Shown here in pieces: positions 1-7,789 of a DNA stretch of 64,000 nucleotides. Under the pieces are notes generated by a model, which was given only the letters and a program-made list of their open reading frames with translations, made no database searches and had not been told where the DNA came from. The stretch lies in NCBI GenBank assembly GCA_016215025.1, contig JACRMI010000133.1:1-64000 (forward strand). The letters run 5' to 3'. Numbering within the stretch: position 1 is the stretch's first letter; each line of letters begins with the position of its first letter. The DNA comes from Chloroflexota bacterium (GTDB lineage: Bacteria; Chloroflexota; Anaerolineae; UBA4142). Both the position numbers and the translations under genes were made by a program.

Positions 1-102
1 CATGGAACTGCGAGACAATGTTATGGCTGGGGTGGCGCGCACGCGGCGCTCGTCCAAGCGTTTATGGGCATGCATCTTTGCTTCCGAGTTACCCTGGGAA
101 CG
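1..102. other. left edge, no gene supported
   Basis: I see no convincing reading frame, RNA or terminator in the first 102 bases. The CAT at the extreme left could be a minus-strand start codon, but no ribosome binding site precedes it. Confidence 0.4.
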
Positions 103-1203
103 CTAGGCGACGCGGACATTAATTTTTGAAAATTCAATAAGAATAGCATCGCGGATGGCGTCTCCGGCTTCTATTGTATTCGCCGTGCCACCCAAGTCGG
201 GCGTGAGTGTTTTGCTCGCTTTGGTAACAGAAATAATTCCATCCAGCACCAATTCACTCGCTTTCTTTTCACCCAAGAAATCGAGCATCATCGCGCCTGC
301 CCAAGCTGTTGCGATGGGATTGGAAATCTTTTTGCCGTAAATATCCGGTGCCGATCCATGCACCGGTTCAAACATCGATGGATACTTGCGCTCTGGATTC
401 AAATTCGCGCTGGGAGGCGTGCCCAAGCTGCCTTGAATCGCGCCGCCAAGATCAGTCAGAATGTCGGCAAAGAGATTCGATGCGACGACGACATCCAGCG
501 TTTGGGGATGCGTGACGAATCGCGCGCACATGGAATCAATGTGCCACTTGTCCGTCGTGACATCGGGATATTCTTTGGTCAGCTGCGCGAACACTTCATC
601 CCAAAAGACCATGCTGTACTGACACGCATTCGATTTGGTGACGCTGGTCAATTTCTTTTTCACGCTCTTGCGCGCCAACTCAAAACCGAATCGCATCACG
701 CGTTCGACGGCATGGCGTGTGAACACGCTCGTCTGAATCGCCACTTCGTGTTCTGTATCGATATGGACGCGTCCGCCCGCGCCAGCATATTCGCCTTCTG
801 AATTCTCCCGCACGCAGACAAAATTGATGTCGTCCGGTCCTTTGCCCTTGAGCGGTCCTGTCAACCCGGGCAACAGCCGAATCGGACGAAGGTTGATGTA
901 CTGCTGAAACGATTTGCGAATCGGCAGGAGCAAACCCCAGAGCGTGACATTATCCGGCGCGAGTTTTGGCATGCCGACTGCGCCAAGATAGATCGCATCG
1001 AACTTTTCCAGAATTTTCAAGCCATCATCCGGCATCATGCGCCCGGTCTTCAGGTAATATTCCGTGCCCCAAGGAAATTCCTCAAAGCGCATCTCAAATT
1101 CGCCGATCAGTTTTTGCGCGGCTTGCAACGCTTTGATGCCTTCAGGCATGACTTCCATTCCGATACCGTCGCCGGGAATGACGGCGATGTTGTACGTTCG
1201 CAT
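103..1203 (-). CDS. tartrate / 3-isopropylmalate dehydrogenase family protein
   Basis: This is an NAD-dependent beta-decarboxylating dehydrogenase of the isocitrate/isopropylmalate family, about 366 residues. It opens with the nucleotide-binding motif IPGDGIG and carries VRENSEGEYAG, the metal-binding region ASNLFADILTDLGG and the late motif EPVHGSAPDI. The VRENSEGEYAG form and the lack of leu-operon neighbours favour a tartrate or D-malate dehydrogenase over LeuB, but substrate cannot be fixed from sequence. The ATG at 1203 is chosen because it overlaps the stop of the upstream metF-like gene by one base (TAATG) and begins the conserved N-terminus; a longer frame upstream is not family-like. 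It is the last gene seen of the minus-strand operon and may connect C4 acids with the fumarase subunit and malic enzyme nearby. Confidence 0.8.
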   Translation of the reverse strand: MRTYNIAVIPGDGIGMEVMPEGIKALQAAQKLIGEFEMRFEEFPWGTEYYLKTGRMMPDDGLKILEKFDAIYLGAVGMPKLAPDNVTLWGLLLPIRKSFQQYINLRPIRLLPGLTGPLKGKGPDDINFVCVRENSEGEYAGAGGRVHIDTEHEVAIQTSVFTRHAVERVMRFGFELARKSVKKKLTSVTKSNACQYSMVFWDEVFAQLTKEYPDVTTDKWHIDSMCARFVTHPQTLDVVVASNLFADILTDLGGAIQGSLGTPPSANLNPERKYPSMFEPVHGSAPDIYGKKISNPIATAWAGAMMLDFLGEKKASELVLDGIISVTKASKTLTPDLGGTANTIEAGDAIRDAILIEFSKINVRVA

Positions 1204-2138
1204 TAGTTCTCCGTTACAGCAGGACGCGGCGCTAGCCCAAGTCGCTTGACAATTTCCGGAACCGCTTCCGCCCAATGCACCGCCATGATATGAATGCCCG
1301 CCACGCCGGGAATCTCACGCACTTGCTCCGCCACCTCGACGCAGATGCGGATACCTTCTTCGGCTTGCGCGGCTTTGGGTGTCCGCGCCATGCGGTCGAC
1401 AATAGATTGCGGGACGTCCATCCCCGCAACCTGGGTCGCCATGTACCTGGCTTGCTCCGCCGATTTGAGCGGACCGATGCCCGCCAAGACATAGACTTGT
1501 TTGTCGAGTCCAAGATCGCGGATGCGCTTCATGTATTCGCGAAAACGATCGACATTGTAAATGAGTTGCGTTTGCACAAAGCGGGCGCCCGCAGCAATTT
1601 TCTTCGCGAGGCGCATCGGTCGATAATCGTACGGCGGCGCAAAAGGGTTCGCCGCTGCGCCGATAAAAAACTGGGGCGGGGGCGTAATCTTTTTGCCATT
1701 ATCCATGCATCCTTGCTCGACCATGTTGCGAACCATGTTCAGCAAATGAATCGAATCAATGTCGTACACACTCTTCGCATAAGGATGATCGCCCCAGCGT
1801 CCATGATCACCGCTAAGACACAGCAAGTTGCGAATGCCTAGCGCCGACGCGCCTAACAGATCAGCTTGAATCGCCAGCCGATTCCGGTCGCGCACGGTCA
1901 TCTGGCTCACCGGCTCGATGCCATGTTGGATCAACAACGCACAAACCGGAATGCTGGCCATGCGAACACTCGCCGCCTGATTGTCGGTGACATTGACCGC
2001 ATCGGCATAGCCCTTGAGCAGACGCGCGTCGCGCGCAATCGATTCGAGATTCACGCCTTTGGGCGGTGATATTTCTGCGGCGACGGCAAACATGCCCGAT
2101 TTCAGTATCGACGCCAGGTGACTGATTTCAATTGGCAT
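1203..2138 (-). CDS. metF: methylenetetrahydrofolate reductase, second copy
   Basis: This is a TIM-barrel FAD enzyme of the MetF family, 311 residues, which would interconvert methylene-THF and methyl-THF. Visible family marks are the N-terminal EISPPKG segment, the VNVTDNQ strand, the LCLSGDH motif around residue 110 and the FVQTQLIYN strand. It closely resembles the other MetF at 5946-6926, with nearly the same motifs in the same order, so the two are paralogues. The gene overlaps the preceding small Cys-rich gene by 11 bases and the following dehydrogenase by one, so the three are probably translated together. The paired Cys-rich partner suggests this copy also works as part of an electron-transfer complex; which copy serves the Wood-Ljungdahl pathway is not decided by sequence. 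Confidence 0.85.
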   Translation of the reverse strand: MPIEISHLASILKSGMFAVAAEISPPKGVNLESIARDARLLKGYADAVNVTDNQAASVRMASIPVCALLIQHGIEPVSQMTVRDRNRLAIQADLLGASALGIRNLLCLSGDHGRWGDHPYAKSVYDIDSIHLLNMVRNMVEQGCMDNGKKITPPPQFFIGAAANPFAPPYDYRPMRLAKKIAAGARFVQTQLIYNVDRFREYMKRIRDLGLDKQVYVLAGIGPLKSAEQARYMATQVAGMDVPQSIVDRMARTPKAAQAEEGIRICVEVAEQVREIPGVAGIHIMAVHWAEAVPEIVKRLGLAPRPAVTEN

Positions 2139-2571
2139 GCTTCGTCACCACGTCCAACGCCGATTTGCGTTCCACCGCGCAGCCGCTCTTGATTTGATCG
2201 CGTCCAGTCAATACATTCACCCACGACGCGCTTCCTTGGATCGACCAATCGACCGGTGGTCGCAGATCGTGGAATTCATGTGCCCACCAAAAGCGCTTTG
2301 AACCGGTGTAGGCACGCACCCAGACACATTGCATTTCCGGCTTGACTTCGCAATGATTGTTGAGACGCACGCCGCCGCACGGACCGTTCCGCAAATTCTT
2401 AGGACACGCCATCGGACAGACCATGCCGGTCGAGTGCAGAACACACTGCCCGCACATGTGACAATCGAACAGCGGAACTTTGACGATATGTTCGACGGGC
2501 CGTAGAACGCGATCAAGAAAACTCGTCAGGCGTGGGTGCTTGAGCAAGAATTGCCGCAACGCCAATATCAT
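2128..2571 (-). CDS. MetV-like Cys-rich partner of MetF (short form)
   Basis: This 147-residue protein matches the zinc/iron-sulfur C-terminal portion of MetV-type partners of methylene-THF reductase. The Cys-rich core runs CHMCGQC, CPMACPK, NGPCGG, then C at NNHCEV and C at EMQCVW. It lacks the N-terminal Rossmann-like half found in the full MetV at 7016-7702. The start at 2571 forms a 4-base ATGA overlap with the upstream GNAT gene and gives the natural N-terminus; the long frame upstream is not family-like. It overlaps metF downstream by 11 bases. In acetogens MetV links MetF to other electron carriers; a role as an electron relay for the second MetF is inferred. Confidence 0.75.
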   Translation of the reverse strand: MILALRQFLLKHPRLTSFLDRVLRPVEHIVKVPLFDCHMCGQCVLHSTGMVCPMACPKNLRNGPCGGVRLNNHCEVKPEMQCVWVRAYTGSKRFWWAHEFHDLRPPVDWSIQGSASWVNVLTGRDQIKSGCAVERKSALDVVTKHAN

Positions 2572-3335
2572 AGTTCCTCTGCAATCGCTTGACGAATCGC
2601 TTGGTCGGTCGTCGCGCCAAACAGTTTTTGCTTTCCGTTGATAAAGATGCCGCTCGCCGTCCCAAAGTGGCGCAAGGTTTCCGGAGTCAATCGTTCCTGG
2701 CGCATCACGACCTGATCGCCGAACTCGCGCGCAATATCGATCAATTGAACCTGGGTCGACACGTCGACGGGACACAAATATCCGCTCAACACGAGAATTT
2801 CGATTGGCATGCCGCGCCGTACCGCAATCGACGGAACAAGCGGCTGGGCTTTGATCGACGATTGACTCAACGGCAAGTAAAGCAGTTTGCGATGTTGCGA
2901 TGGGTGCAAGATTTGAAAACCGCGCACCGTGTAATGGTGGCACGCCATCATACTTTCCGAATCGGTACACTCGACCAAGATGCCCTTGCTCGATTGATTC
3001 CGCAAATCGGCGACAAAAGTGTCAAAGAGTTTGTGCGCGACGCCGTGCCCTTGATAGTGACGCTGTACCCATTCGCAATAGATGACGGTCGCACCCGGCT
3101 CAGCATCGTATGCAAACAGCGCACGCTCCGAAGGCGCATAGTAAAGATGCCCGACGATACGGTCATTCACCAGCGCGTGATAGCCTTCGACGTAGCGATG
3201 CAGATTCTGCGAGACCCAATCACGACACACGCAGAGCGAATCGACCCAGGGTGTGGGCACTTCGGTCATGCAGCAATATGCCTGCTGACTATCTTGTTCC
3301 GTTAGTCGCTTGATCACGACGTCATCAAGTTTCAT
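2568..3335 (-). CDS. GNAT acetyltransferase fused to thioredoxin-like domain
   Basis: A 255-residue protein with an N-terminal GNAT fold (the acetyl-CoA loop region QRHYQGHGVAHKLF near residue 95) and a C-terminal thioredoxin-like domain beginning PIEILVLSGYLCP near residue 175. The C-terminal domain has one Cys at the usual redox site rather than CxxC, and ends with a beta-strand FINGKQKLFG typical of thioredoxin folds. The arrangement resembles YoaP-type acetyltransferases. I chose the ATG at 3335 because the extra 26 residues of the longer frame are encoded by an intergenic word repeat. The gene sits between fumarase alpha and the MetV-like gene, overlapping the latter by four bases. Substrate is unknown. 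Confidence 0.65.
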   Translation of the reverse strand: MKLDDVVIKRLTEQDSQQAYCCMTEVPTPWVDSLCVCRDWVSQNLHRYVEGYHALVNDRIVGHLYYAPSERALFAYDAEPGATVIYCEWVQRHYQGHGVAHKLFDTFVADLRNQSSKGILVECTDSESMMACHHYTVRGFQILHPSQHRKLLYLPLSQSSIKAQPLVPSIAVRRGMPIEILVLSGYLCPVDVSTQVQLIDIAREFGDQVVMRQERLTPETLRHFGTASGIFINGKQKLFGATTDQAIRQAIAEEL

Positions 3336-3337
3336 GG

Positions 3338-3413
3338 TTTGTTTGTTGGAAGGTTGGAAAGTTTGTTGGTTGGTTAGCGATATAGCCAAGTAACCAACTA
3401 ACAAACTATCCAA
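3338..3413. repeat. word-repeat hairpin, TTGGA/GTTTG words
   Basis: The gap between fumarase alpha and the GNAT gene consists of iterated TTGGAAGG/GTTTGTTGG words followed by their reverse complements (CCAACTAACAAACT), which can fold into an imperfect hairpin. Confidence 0.7.
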
Positions 3414-4259
3414 CTACAAGACTGCTTCTTTATAGCGAGCTGAATGGCACTGCACATTCACCCCGACCGGCATACTCGCGATGTGACACGGCACCGCAAT
3501 CACATGGACATCTAAGCTGGTGATGCGACCGCCCAAGCCCATAGGTCCGATTCCCAGGTTATTGATTCGCTCCAGTAATTCTTTTTCCAATGCGGCAAGC
3601 TCTTCGTCGGGATTCGTGGTGCCGAGTGGACGCATCAGTGATTTTTTCGCGAGCCACATCGCTTGATCGGCGGAGCCGCCAACGCCGACACCCACAATCG
3701 TCGGCGGGCAAGGATTCGACCCAGCTTTGTCGATGGTGTTTACCACAAAATCGATCACGCCTTGGCGACCATCGGCGGGCTTGAGCATTCCGAGCGCGCT
3801 CATGTTTTCGCAGCCGCCGCCCTTCGGCATGATCGTAATGTGCAATTGGTCGCCGGGAACAACTTCGGTGTGGATCATCGCAGGTGTGTTATCTTTCGAG
3901 TTGACGCGCTTGCTGAACGGCTGCCCAACCATCGACTTGCGAAGGTAACCGTCGGTGTAACCTTTGCGGACGCCGGCATGAATCGCGTCGTTCAGCGCAC
4001 CGCCGACAATGTGAAGCTCTTGTCCTAATTCAATGGAGATGACCGCAACGCCGGTATCCTGGCAAAGTGGAAATTCACCTTGCTTGGCAATATCGACGTT
4101 CATCAATAATTGATCGAGGACTTGCTGCCCGGCGGGCGATTCTTCCATCGTACGCGCTTTCTTCAATGCAGCGACGACATCATCGCCAAGAAAATGATTT
4201 GCCTCGATGGCTAATCGCGCGACAGTTTCAGTAATTTGGCTTGCTTGAATCTCTCGCAT
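3414..4259 (-). CDS. class I fumarate hydratase (or tartrate dehydratase) alpha subunit
   Basis: This is the Fe-S hydro-lyase alpha domain, 281 residues, of two-subunit fumarase or L-tartrate dehydratase. It shows the cluster-ligand motifs LCQDTGVA near residue 64, GGGCENMSAL near 149 and NPCPPTIVGVGVGG near 184, as in the family. An AGGTGAAT ribosome binding site precedes the ATG. The matching beta subunit is not present anywhere in this window, which is unusual because the two are normally adjacent. Together with malic enzyme and the tartrate-type dehydrogenase it may belong to a C4-acid branch. A minus-strand terminator upstream (near 4336) separates it from the hdrCB gene, so it may have its own promoter. 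Confidence 0.85.
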   Translation of the reverse strand: MREIQASQITETVARLAIEANHFLGDDVVAALKKARTMEESPAGQQVLDQLLMNVDIAKQGEFPLCQDTGVAVISIELGQELHIVGGALNDAIHAGVRKGYTDGYLRKSMVGQPFSKRVNSKDNTPAMIHTEVVPGDQLHITIMPKGGGCENMSALGMLKPADGRQGVIDFVVNTIDKAGSNPCPPTIVGVGVGGSADQAMWLAKKSLMRPLGTTNPDEELAALEKELLERINNLGIGPMGLGGRITSLDVHVIAVPCHIASMPVGVNVQCHSARYKEAVL

Positions 4260-4281
4260 AATTCACCTCATTGTTGAATAG

Positions 4282-4320
4282 GGTCATTCTGAGGCGCGGT
4301 CTTTGCACTCAGAATAACAG
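4282..4320. repeat. short TCATTCTGAG...CTCAGAATAA inverted repeat
   Basis: This is a degenerate member of the dispersed TGTCATTNNGAG inverted-repeat family described below, lying just upstream of the fumarase alpha gene. Confidence 0.5.
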
Positions 4321-4333
4321 TCTTGAAGCATAA

Positions 4334-4362
4334 TAAAGGGCGGGTTACTCCCGCCCTGCGGT
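4334..4362 (-). terminator. rho-independent terminator after hdrCB
   Basis: A GGGCGGG/CCCGCCC stem with a 5-base loop is followed on the minus strand by TTTATT. It lies downstream of the hdrC-hdrB fusion gene. Confidence 0.6.
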
Positions 4363-4394
4363 TTTTAAAAAGTGACGACTGCCGTAATCGTCAG

Positions 4395-4424
4395 TTGCTG
4401 TAGCGCGAGCGGCTCGCTTGCGCT
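4395..4424. repeat. palindrome TGTAGCGC...GCGCTACA
   Basis: A 29-base imperfect palindrome with arms TGTAGCG and CGCTACA and an inner AGCG/CGCT pair, located immediately after the hdrCB stop codon. It could be part of the termination region. Confidence 0.5.
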
Positions 4425-4430
4425 ACAAAG

Positions 4431-5843
4431 TTAGAATGACTTGTGCGCTCCAACCTTCCAAAATCGTTGCAGTCCAGTCGCCTGACGTGCATCGACCATG
4501 TGTTTGTCGACGGCGAGCGCGTGCGGTTCCAATCCAAACGCCAACCCCATCAATTGTGTGATGAACAAAACGGGCATCGGTTGCTCAAGTTTTAGCGCCG
4601 CTTGGCGCGTGTCGAGGTTGACATGGCAGAGCGGGCACGACGTCGTAATGATGTCTGCGCCAACGGCGCGCGCGTTATCGATGATCTTGCGCGTGAGGTT
4701 CAGCACGATGTCCGTGCGCGTGAGGGAAAGACTGCCGCCGCAGCATTCGGTCTTGAATGACCAATCGATCGGGGTCGCGCCCAATTTCTCGACGACGCGA
4801 TCCATCTGCATCGGATATTCGGGATGATCGGAGTGAGTCACCTTGGGCGGGCGCGTCAACAAGCAACCATAGTACGACGCGACTTTCAAGTCTTTCAGTG
4901 GTTTTCTGACGCGGCGCGCAATCGCGTCGAGTCCAACACGCTCGTCAAACACATCGAGCAGCGACTTGACCACAACTTGATTTTGATAGGTGTAGCCGAT
5001 CTTATCATCGACTTGTTTCTTTAGTTCGGGGTCTTTCGAAACATCGTATTGAGCCGTTTTGAAACGCGCGTAACACGCGGTGCATGGCGCGACGGCTTCG
5101 CGGAAACCGCTCTGCTCAATAAGCGCAAGATTCTTCATCGGCATCGTGGTCGCCAGCAAATGATCGGAGCTGTGCGCCGGCGAACTGCCGCAGCATGTCC
5201 ATCCCTTCGGCTCGTAAAGTTCCACGTCGAGTTCCGCGAACACGGCTTTGGTCGAGTGATCAAGTTCGGAGGATAGCGAATGCAATGAACAACCAGGATA
5301 ATAGGCGATCCGATTCTCTTTTTGCGCCGCGGGTTTTGCTCGCTTCGGTGGGCGCGCGAAATGCGGAAAGATGCTGACCTTGCGCTTGAGTACCATTTGC
5401 AAACCCATCGGCACATCTTTGAACGGCTGCCGCGTGCGCAAGTTCATTTCCAGGATGAGTCCCAGTTCGTACGCACGTCCGAGTATGCGCGCGTTTCGCA
5501 GGAACACTTGGCGAAAGAGTCCGATTTCGGGCGCGGCAGATTTGACGCCACGCTTTTTCGCTTCCATCGATAGTTGATCGTTGATGCGCGGCAAGTCGAT
5601 GTTTTGGGGGCAGCGGGTCAAGCACGTTTGGCATGATGCGCACAGCCAAATTGTCTTGCTGTGCAACACGCGGTCGTCTTCGCCGAGCTGCAACGCACGC
5701 ATGACTTGGTTCGGCGCGAGATCGAATTCATCGGCGAGCGGACAGCCGCTGGTGCATTTCACGCATTGGTAGCACAAATATACATTCTCGTTGAGTTCGT
5801 GCGCGATTGTTTGGGCTAGCGTATTTGGGGTCTCGACAGGCAC
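4431..5843 (-). CDS. hdrCB: heterodisulfide reductase HdrC-HdrB fusion
   Basis: One polypeptide of about 470 residues joins an HdrC-type ferredoxin to an HdrB-type CCG protein. The N-terminal part has two [4Fe-4S] motifs, CYQCVKCTSGCP and CASCQTCLTRCP, within the first 85 residues. The C-terminal part has two CCG repeats: YYPGCSLH with TCCGSS and PCTACY, then YYGCLL with ECCGGS and SCPLCH, which in HdrB bind the noncubane [4Fe-4S] clusters. The usual separate hdrC and hdrB are here one gene, with a basic linker (around RPPKRAKPAAQK). I prefer the GTG at 5843, preceded by AAGGAG six bases upstream; the ATG ten codons earlier has no such site and lies in a word repeat. It follows metF and completes an HdrABC-MvhD-MetFV set. 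Acting on a CoM-like heterodisulfide is unlikely in a bacterium; electron transfer to MetFV is inferred. Confidence 0.88.
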   Translation of the reverse strand: MPVETPNTLAQTIAHELNENVYLCYQCVKCTSGCPLADEFDLAPNQVMRALQLGEDDRVLHSKTIWLCASCQTCLTRCPQNIDLPRINDQLSMEAKKRGVKSAAPEIGLFRQVFLRNARILGRAYELGLILEMNLRTRQPFKDVPMGLQMVLKRKVSIFPHFARPPKRAKPAAQKENRIAYYPGCSLHSLSSELDHSTKAVFAELDVELYEPKGWTCCGSSPAHSSDHLLATTMPMKNLALIEQSGFREAVAPCTACYARFKTAQYDVSKDPELKKQVDDKIGYTYQNQVVVKSLLDVFDERVGLDAIARRVRKPLKDLKVASYYGCLLTRPPKVTHSDHPEYPMQMDRVVEKLGATPIDWSFKTECCGGSLSLTRTDIVLNLTRKIIDNARAVGADIITTSCPLCHVNLDTRQAALKLEQPMPVLFITQLMGLAFGLEPHALAVDKHMVDARQATGLQRFWKVGAHKSF

Positions 5844-5859
5844 AGCTTGCTCCTTGAAG

Positions 5860-5945
5860 TATTCAGTTTTCAATATTCTGTTTTCAGTAAGACCAGGACT
5901 GTTGGCTGAATACTGAACACTGATTACTGGATACTGATTACTGAA
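5860..5945. repeat. word-repeat hairpin, CAGT/ACTG words
   Basis: The gap is iterated TTCAGTA/CAGTTTTCA words facing CTGAATACTGA/ACTGATTACTG words. The two arms are reverse-complementary in several registers. It separates metF from hdrCB within one operon. Confidence 0.8.
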
Positions 5946-6926
5946 TTACTGAATTACCGGGCGCGGCAGTAATCCCGCTTTCTCCGTGATGATTGGCACA
6001 GCATCTTCCCACTCAATCGCCATGATGTGCACACCGGCGACGCCGGGAATCTCGCGCATTTGCTGAATCTGTTCGACGCAAATCTTGATGCCTTCCTCGC
6101 GCATCGCGGCAGCTTTGGCTTTTTTATCTTCGATGCCCTTGCCCGCGCCTTCCATGCGATTCACGATTTCGTCTGGCACATCCATCCCAGGAACCTGATC
6201 GCGCATGTACTTCGCCGCCGTGGCGGTCTTGAGCGGTCCGATGCCAGCCAGCAAGTACACTTTTTCGTGCGCGCCGAGATCGACTACGCGCTTCATAAAT
6301 TCTTTGAACTTGGGAATGTTGTAAATCAATTGGGTCTGAACAAAGTTCGCTCCAGCATTCGCTTTTTTCAACAATCGATACGGGCGAAATTCGAATGGGT
6401 CGGCAAAGGGGTTTTCCGCTGCGCCGATCCAAAAGCGTGGATTCGCTCCCTTGATTTCTTCGCCGCATTGGAATTTGGCTTCGTCGCGCAGACCCTTGAC
6501 CATCTGAATGAGCGTCATCGAATCCAAATCGTAGACGTTTTTTGCGTTGGGATGATTGCCGAATTGTTGATGGTCGCCAGACAGGCACATCAAATTGCGC
6601 ACGCCGAGCGCGTACGCGCCGAGCATATCGCTTTGCATCGCCAGACGATTGCGGTCGCGGCACGTCATCTGCATGATCGGCTCCAGCCCTTCTTGCACGG
6701 CAATGGCTGCCGCAGCAATGGACGACATGCGCGCAATCGCGGTCTGATTATCGGTGATGTTTGCGCCGTCGCAAAAGCCTTTCAATATTTTGGCTTTTTT
6801 GCGAATCACTTCGGCATCGGCGTTTTTCGGCGGACCCAATTCTGCCGTCGCCGCGAATTTTCCTGCGGTCAAGACTTTTTCAAGCGTACTGCCTGCTTTG
6901 TAAGCGTTAGTTGTTGCATCAGCCAT
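5946..6926 (-). CDS. metF: methylenetetrahydrofolate reductase
   Basis: A MetF-family FAD protein of 326 residues. It has the ELGPPKNAD N-terminal motif, the ANITDNQT strand, LMCLSGDH near residue 117 and FVQTQLIYN, all positioned as in the paralogue at 1203-2138. The ATG at 6926 follows GGAGG with normal spacing; the longer upstream frame is repeat DNA. It is preceded by metV and followed by hdrCB, with mvhD and hdrA upstream, the same gene set described for the MetFV-HdrABC-MvhD complex of acetogens such as Moorella. The likely job is reduction of methylene-THF to methyl-THF in the methyl branch of the Wood-Ljungdahl pathway, with electrons passing through the Hdr subunits. Confidence 0.92.
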   Translation of the reverse strand: MADATTNAYKAGSTLEKVLTAGKFAATAELGPPKNADAEVIRKKAKILKGFCDGANITDNQTAIARMSSIAAAAIAVQEGLEPIMQMTCRDRNRLAMQSDMLGAYALGVRNLMCLSGDHQQFGNHPNAKNVYDLDSMTLIQMVKGLRDEAKFQCGEEIKGANPRFWIGAAENPFADPFEFRPYRLLKKANAGANFVQTQLIYNIPKFKEFMKRVVDLGAHEKVYLLAGIGPLKTATAAKYMRDQVPGMDVPDEIVNRMEGAGKGIEDKKAKAAAMREEGIKICVEQIQQMREIPGVAGVHIMAIEWEDAVPIITEKAGLLPRPVIQ

Positions 6927-6938
6927 GGTTATCCTCCA

Positions 6939-7015
6939 GTCGTCAGTGAACAGTGAACAGTTAACAGTTAACAGTAAGCGTGACTGTTGACTGTTGACTC
7001 TTGACTGTTGACTGT
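6939..7015. repeat. word-repeat hairpin, CAGTTAA/ACTGTTG words
   Basis: The left arm repeats CAGTGAA/CAGTTAA five times and the right arm repeats GACTGTT about five times, giving a hairpin that can pair in several registers. It lies between metV and metF. Confidence 0.85.
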
Positions 7016-7702
7016 CTAGTCCTTCGCCAGCATCAAGTCTTCGCGCGTGATTCGGCGCGGTCCACCATCGCGACTCGTCTTCCAGTTCTTGGCGGTTTGA
7101 ATCTCCAACAGTTTGTCGAGTTCGCCACGCGCCATGAGTTTTCTGACGATCATATCCCATGCGCAATCGATGGTGCGCTCTTTGCCGCTCAGTTCGCATT
7201 TGCTATCATCAGAGCCGCCGCAAGGACCGTTGAGTAGACTCTTGGAGCAACGCGCGATCGGACAAATGCCGCCGGTCAGATCAAGAATACAGTTGCCGCA
7301 TGCCGCGCATCGCTCTTGCCACACACCTTGTTCGGTCGGCAGACCTAGGAACGCCGTGTTCAATCCGGGCGCGACCCGCGCATCGGGGAAATGTTCGGCA
7401 ATCGCTTGCACGCCGATGCCGCAGCCGATCGACAACACCAAATCATAATCGCCGATCTTGTCTTTGAGCGTGTCGAGATATTCCCACTCGCACTGGCGCT
7501 GCACCATCGCTTCGTCGATCTGCTTGGCATTGCCGTCGATCTTGGTCGCCATGCGCAGTGACGATGCGAGAATGCCGACTTCTTTTTCGCCGCCTGCGAA
7601 GCACACGGTGACGCACGTACCGCATCCGACGACGAGCACCTTGTTCGCCTTCTCGATCTTGGCTTTGATTTCCTCTAGCGGTTTCTGTTCTGCGACAATC
7701 AT
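7016..7702 (-). CDS. metV: MetV, Cys-rich partner of methylenetetrahydrofolate reductase
   Basis: A 228-residue MetV protein. The N-terminal half has a Rossmann-like segment with VVGCGTCVTVC near residue 25 and LSIGCGIG near 91. The C-terminal half carries the Cys-rich cluster CAACGNC, CPIARCSK, NGPCGG and SKCELSG found in MTHFR C-terminal domains. Start ATG follows GGAGG. In acetogens MetV forms a tight complex with MetF and delivers electrons to its FAD. It lies between the TGA-containing mvhD and metF, so the order mvhD-metV-metF-hdrCB supports one multi-subunit complex. Confidence 0.9.
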   Translation of the reverse strand: MIVAEQKPLEEIKAKIEKANKVLVVGCGTCVTVCFAGGEKEVGILASSLRMATKIDGNAKQIDEAMVQRQCEWEYLDTLKDKIGDYDLVLSIGCGIGVQAIAEHFPDARVAPGLNTAFLGLPTEQGVWQERCAACGNCILDLTGGICPIARCSKSLLNGPCGGSDDSKCELSGKERTIDCAWDMIVRKLMARGELDKLLEIQTAKNWKTSRDGGPRRITREDLMLAKD

Positions 7703-7717
7703 TTTGCCTCCGTATCT

Positions 7718-7789
7718 TTTTCACGCATCACGCATCACGTCTCACGTATTTCGTGTTGCGTGTTGCGTGTTCCATTTACGTTTTACGAT
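7718..7789. repeat. word-repeat hairpin, CACGCAT/GTGTTGCG words
   Basis: Iterated ATCACGCATCACG words face GTGTTGCGTGTTGCG words, making an imperfect hairpin between mvhD and metV. A related element lies at 12885-12934. Confidence 0.75.

Noticed and set aside
1204..1275. longer start of the isopropylmalate-type dehydrogenase
   Set aside because: The extra residues overlap the end of metF and match nothing; the conserved N-terminus starts at 1203.
2572..2970. long N-terminus of the MetV-like protein
   Set aside because: It overlaps the GNAT gene in another frame and has no family features; ATG at 2571 gives a coupled start.
6939..7015. CRISPR-like repeated words
   Set aside because: The units are 5-8 bases, uneven, with reverse-complement arms and no spacers of constant length; not an array.
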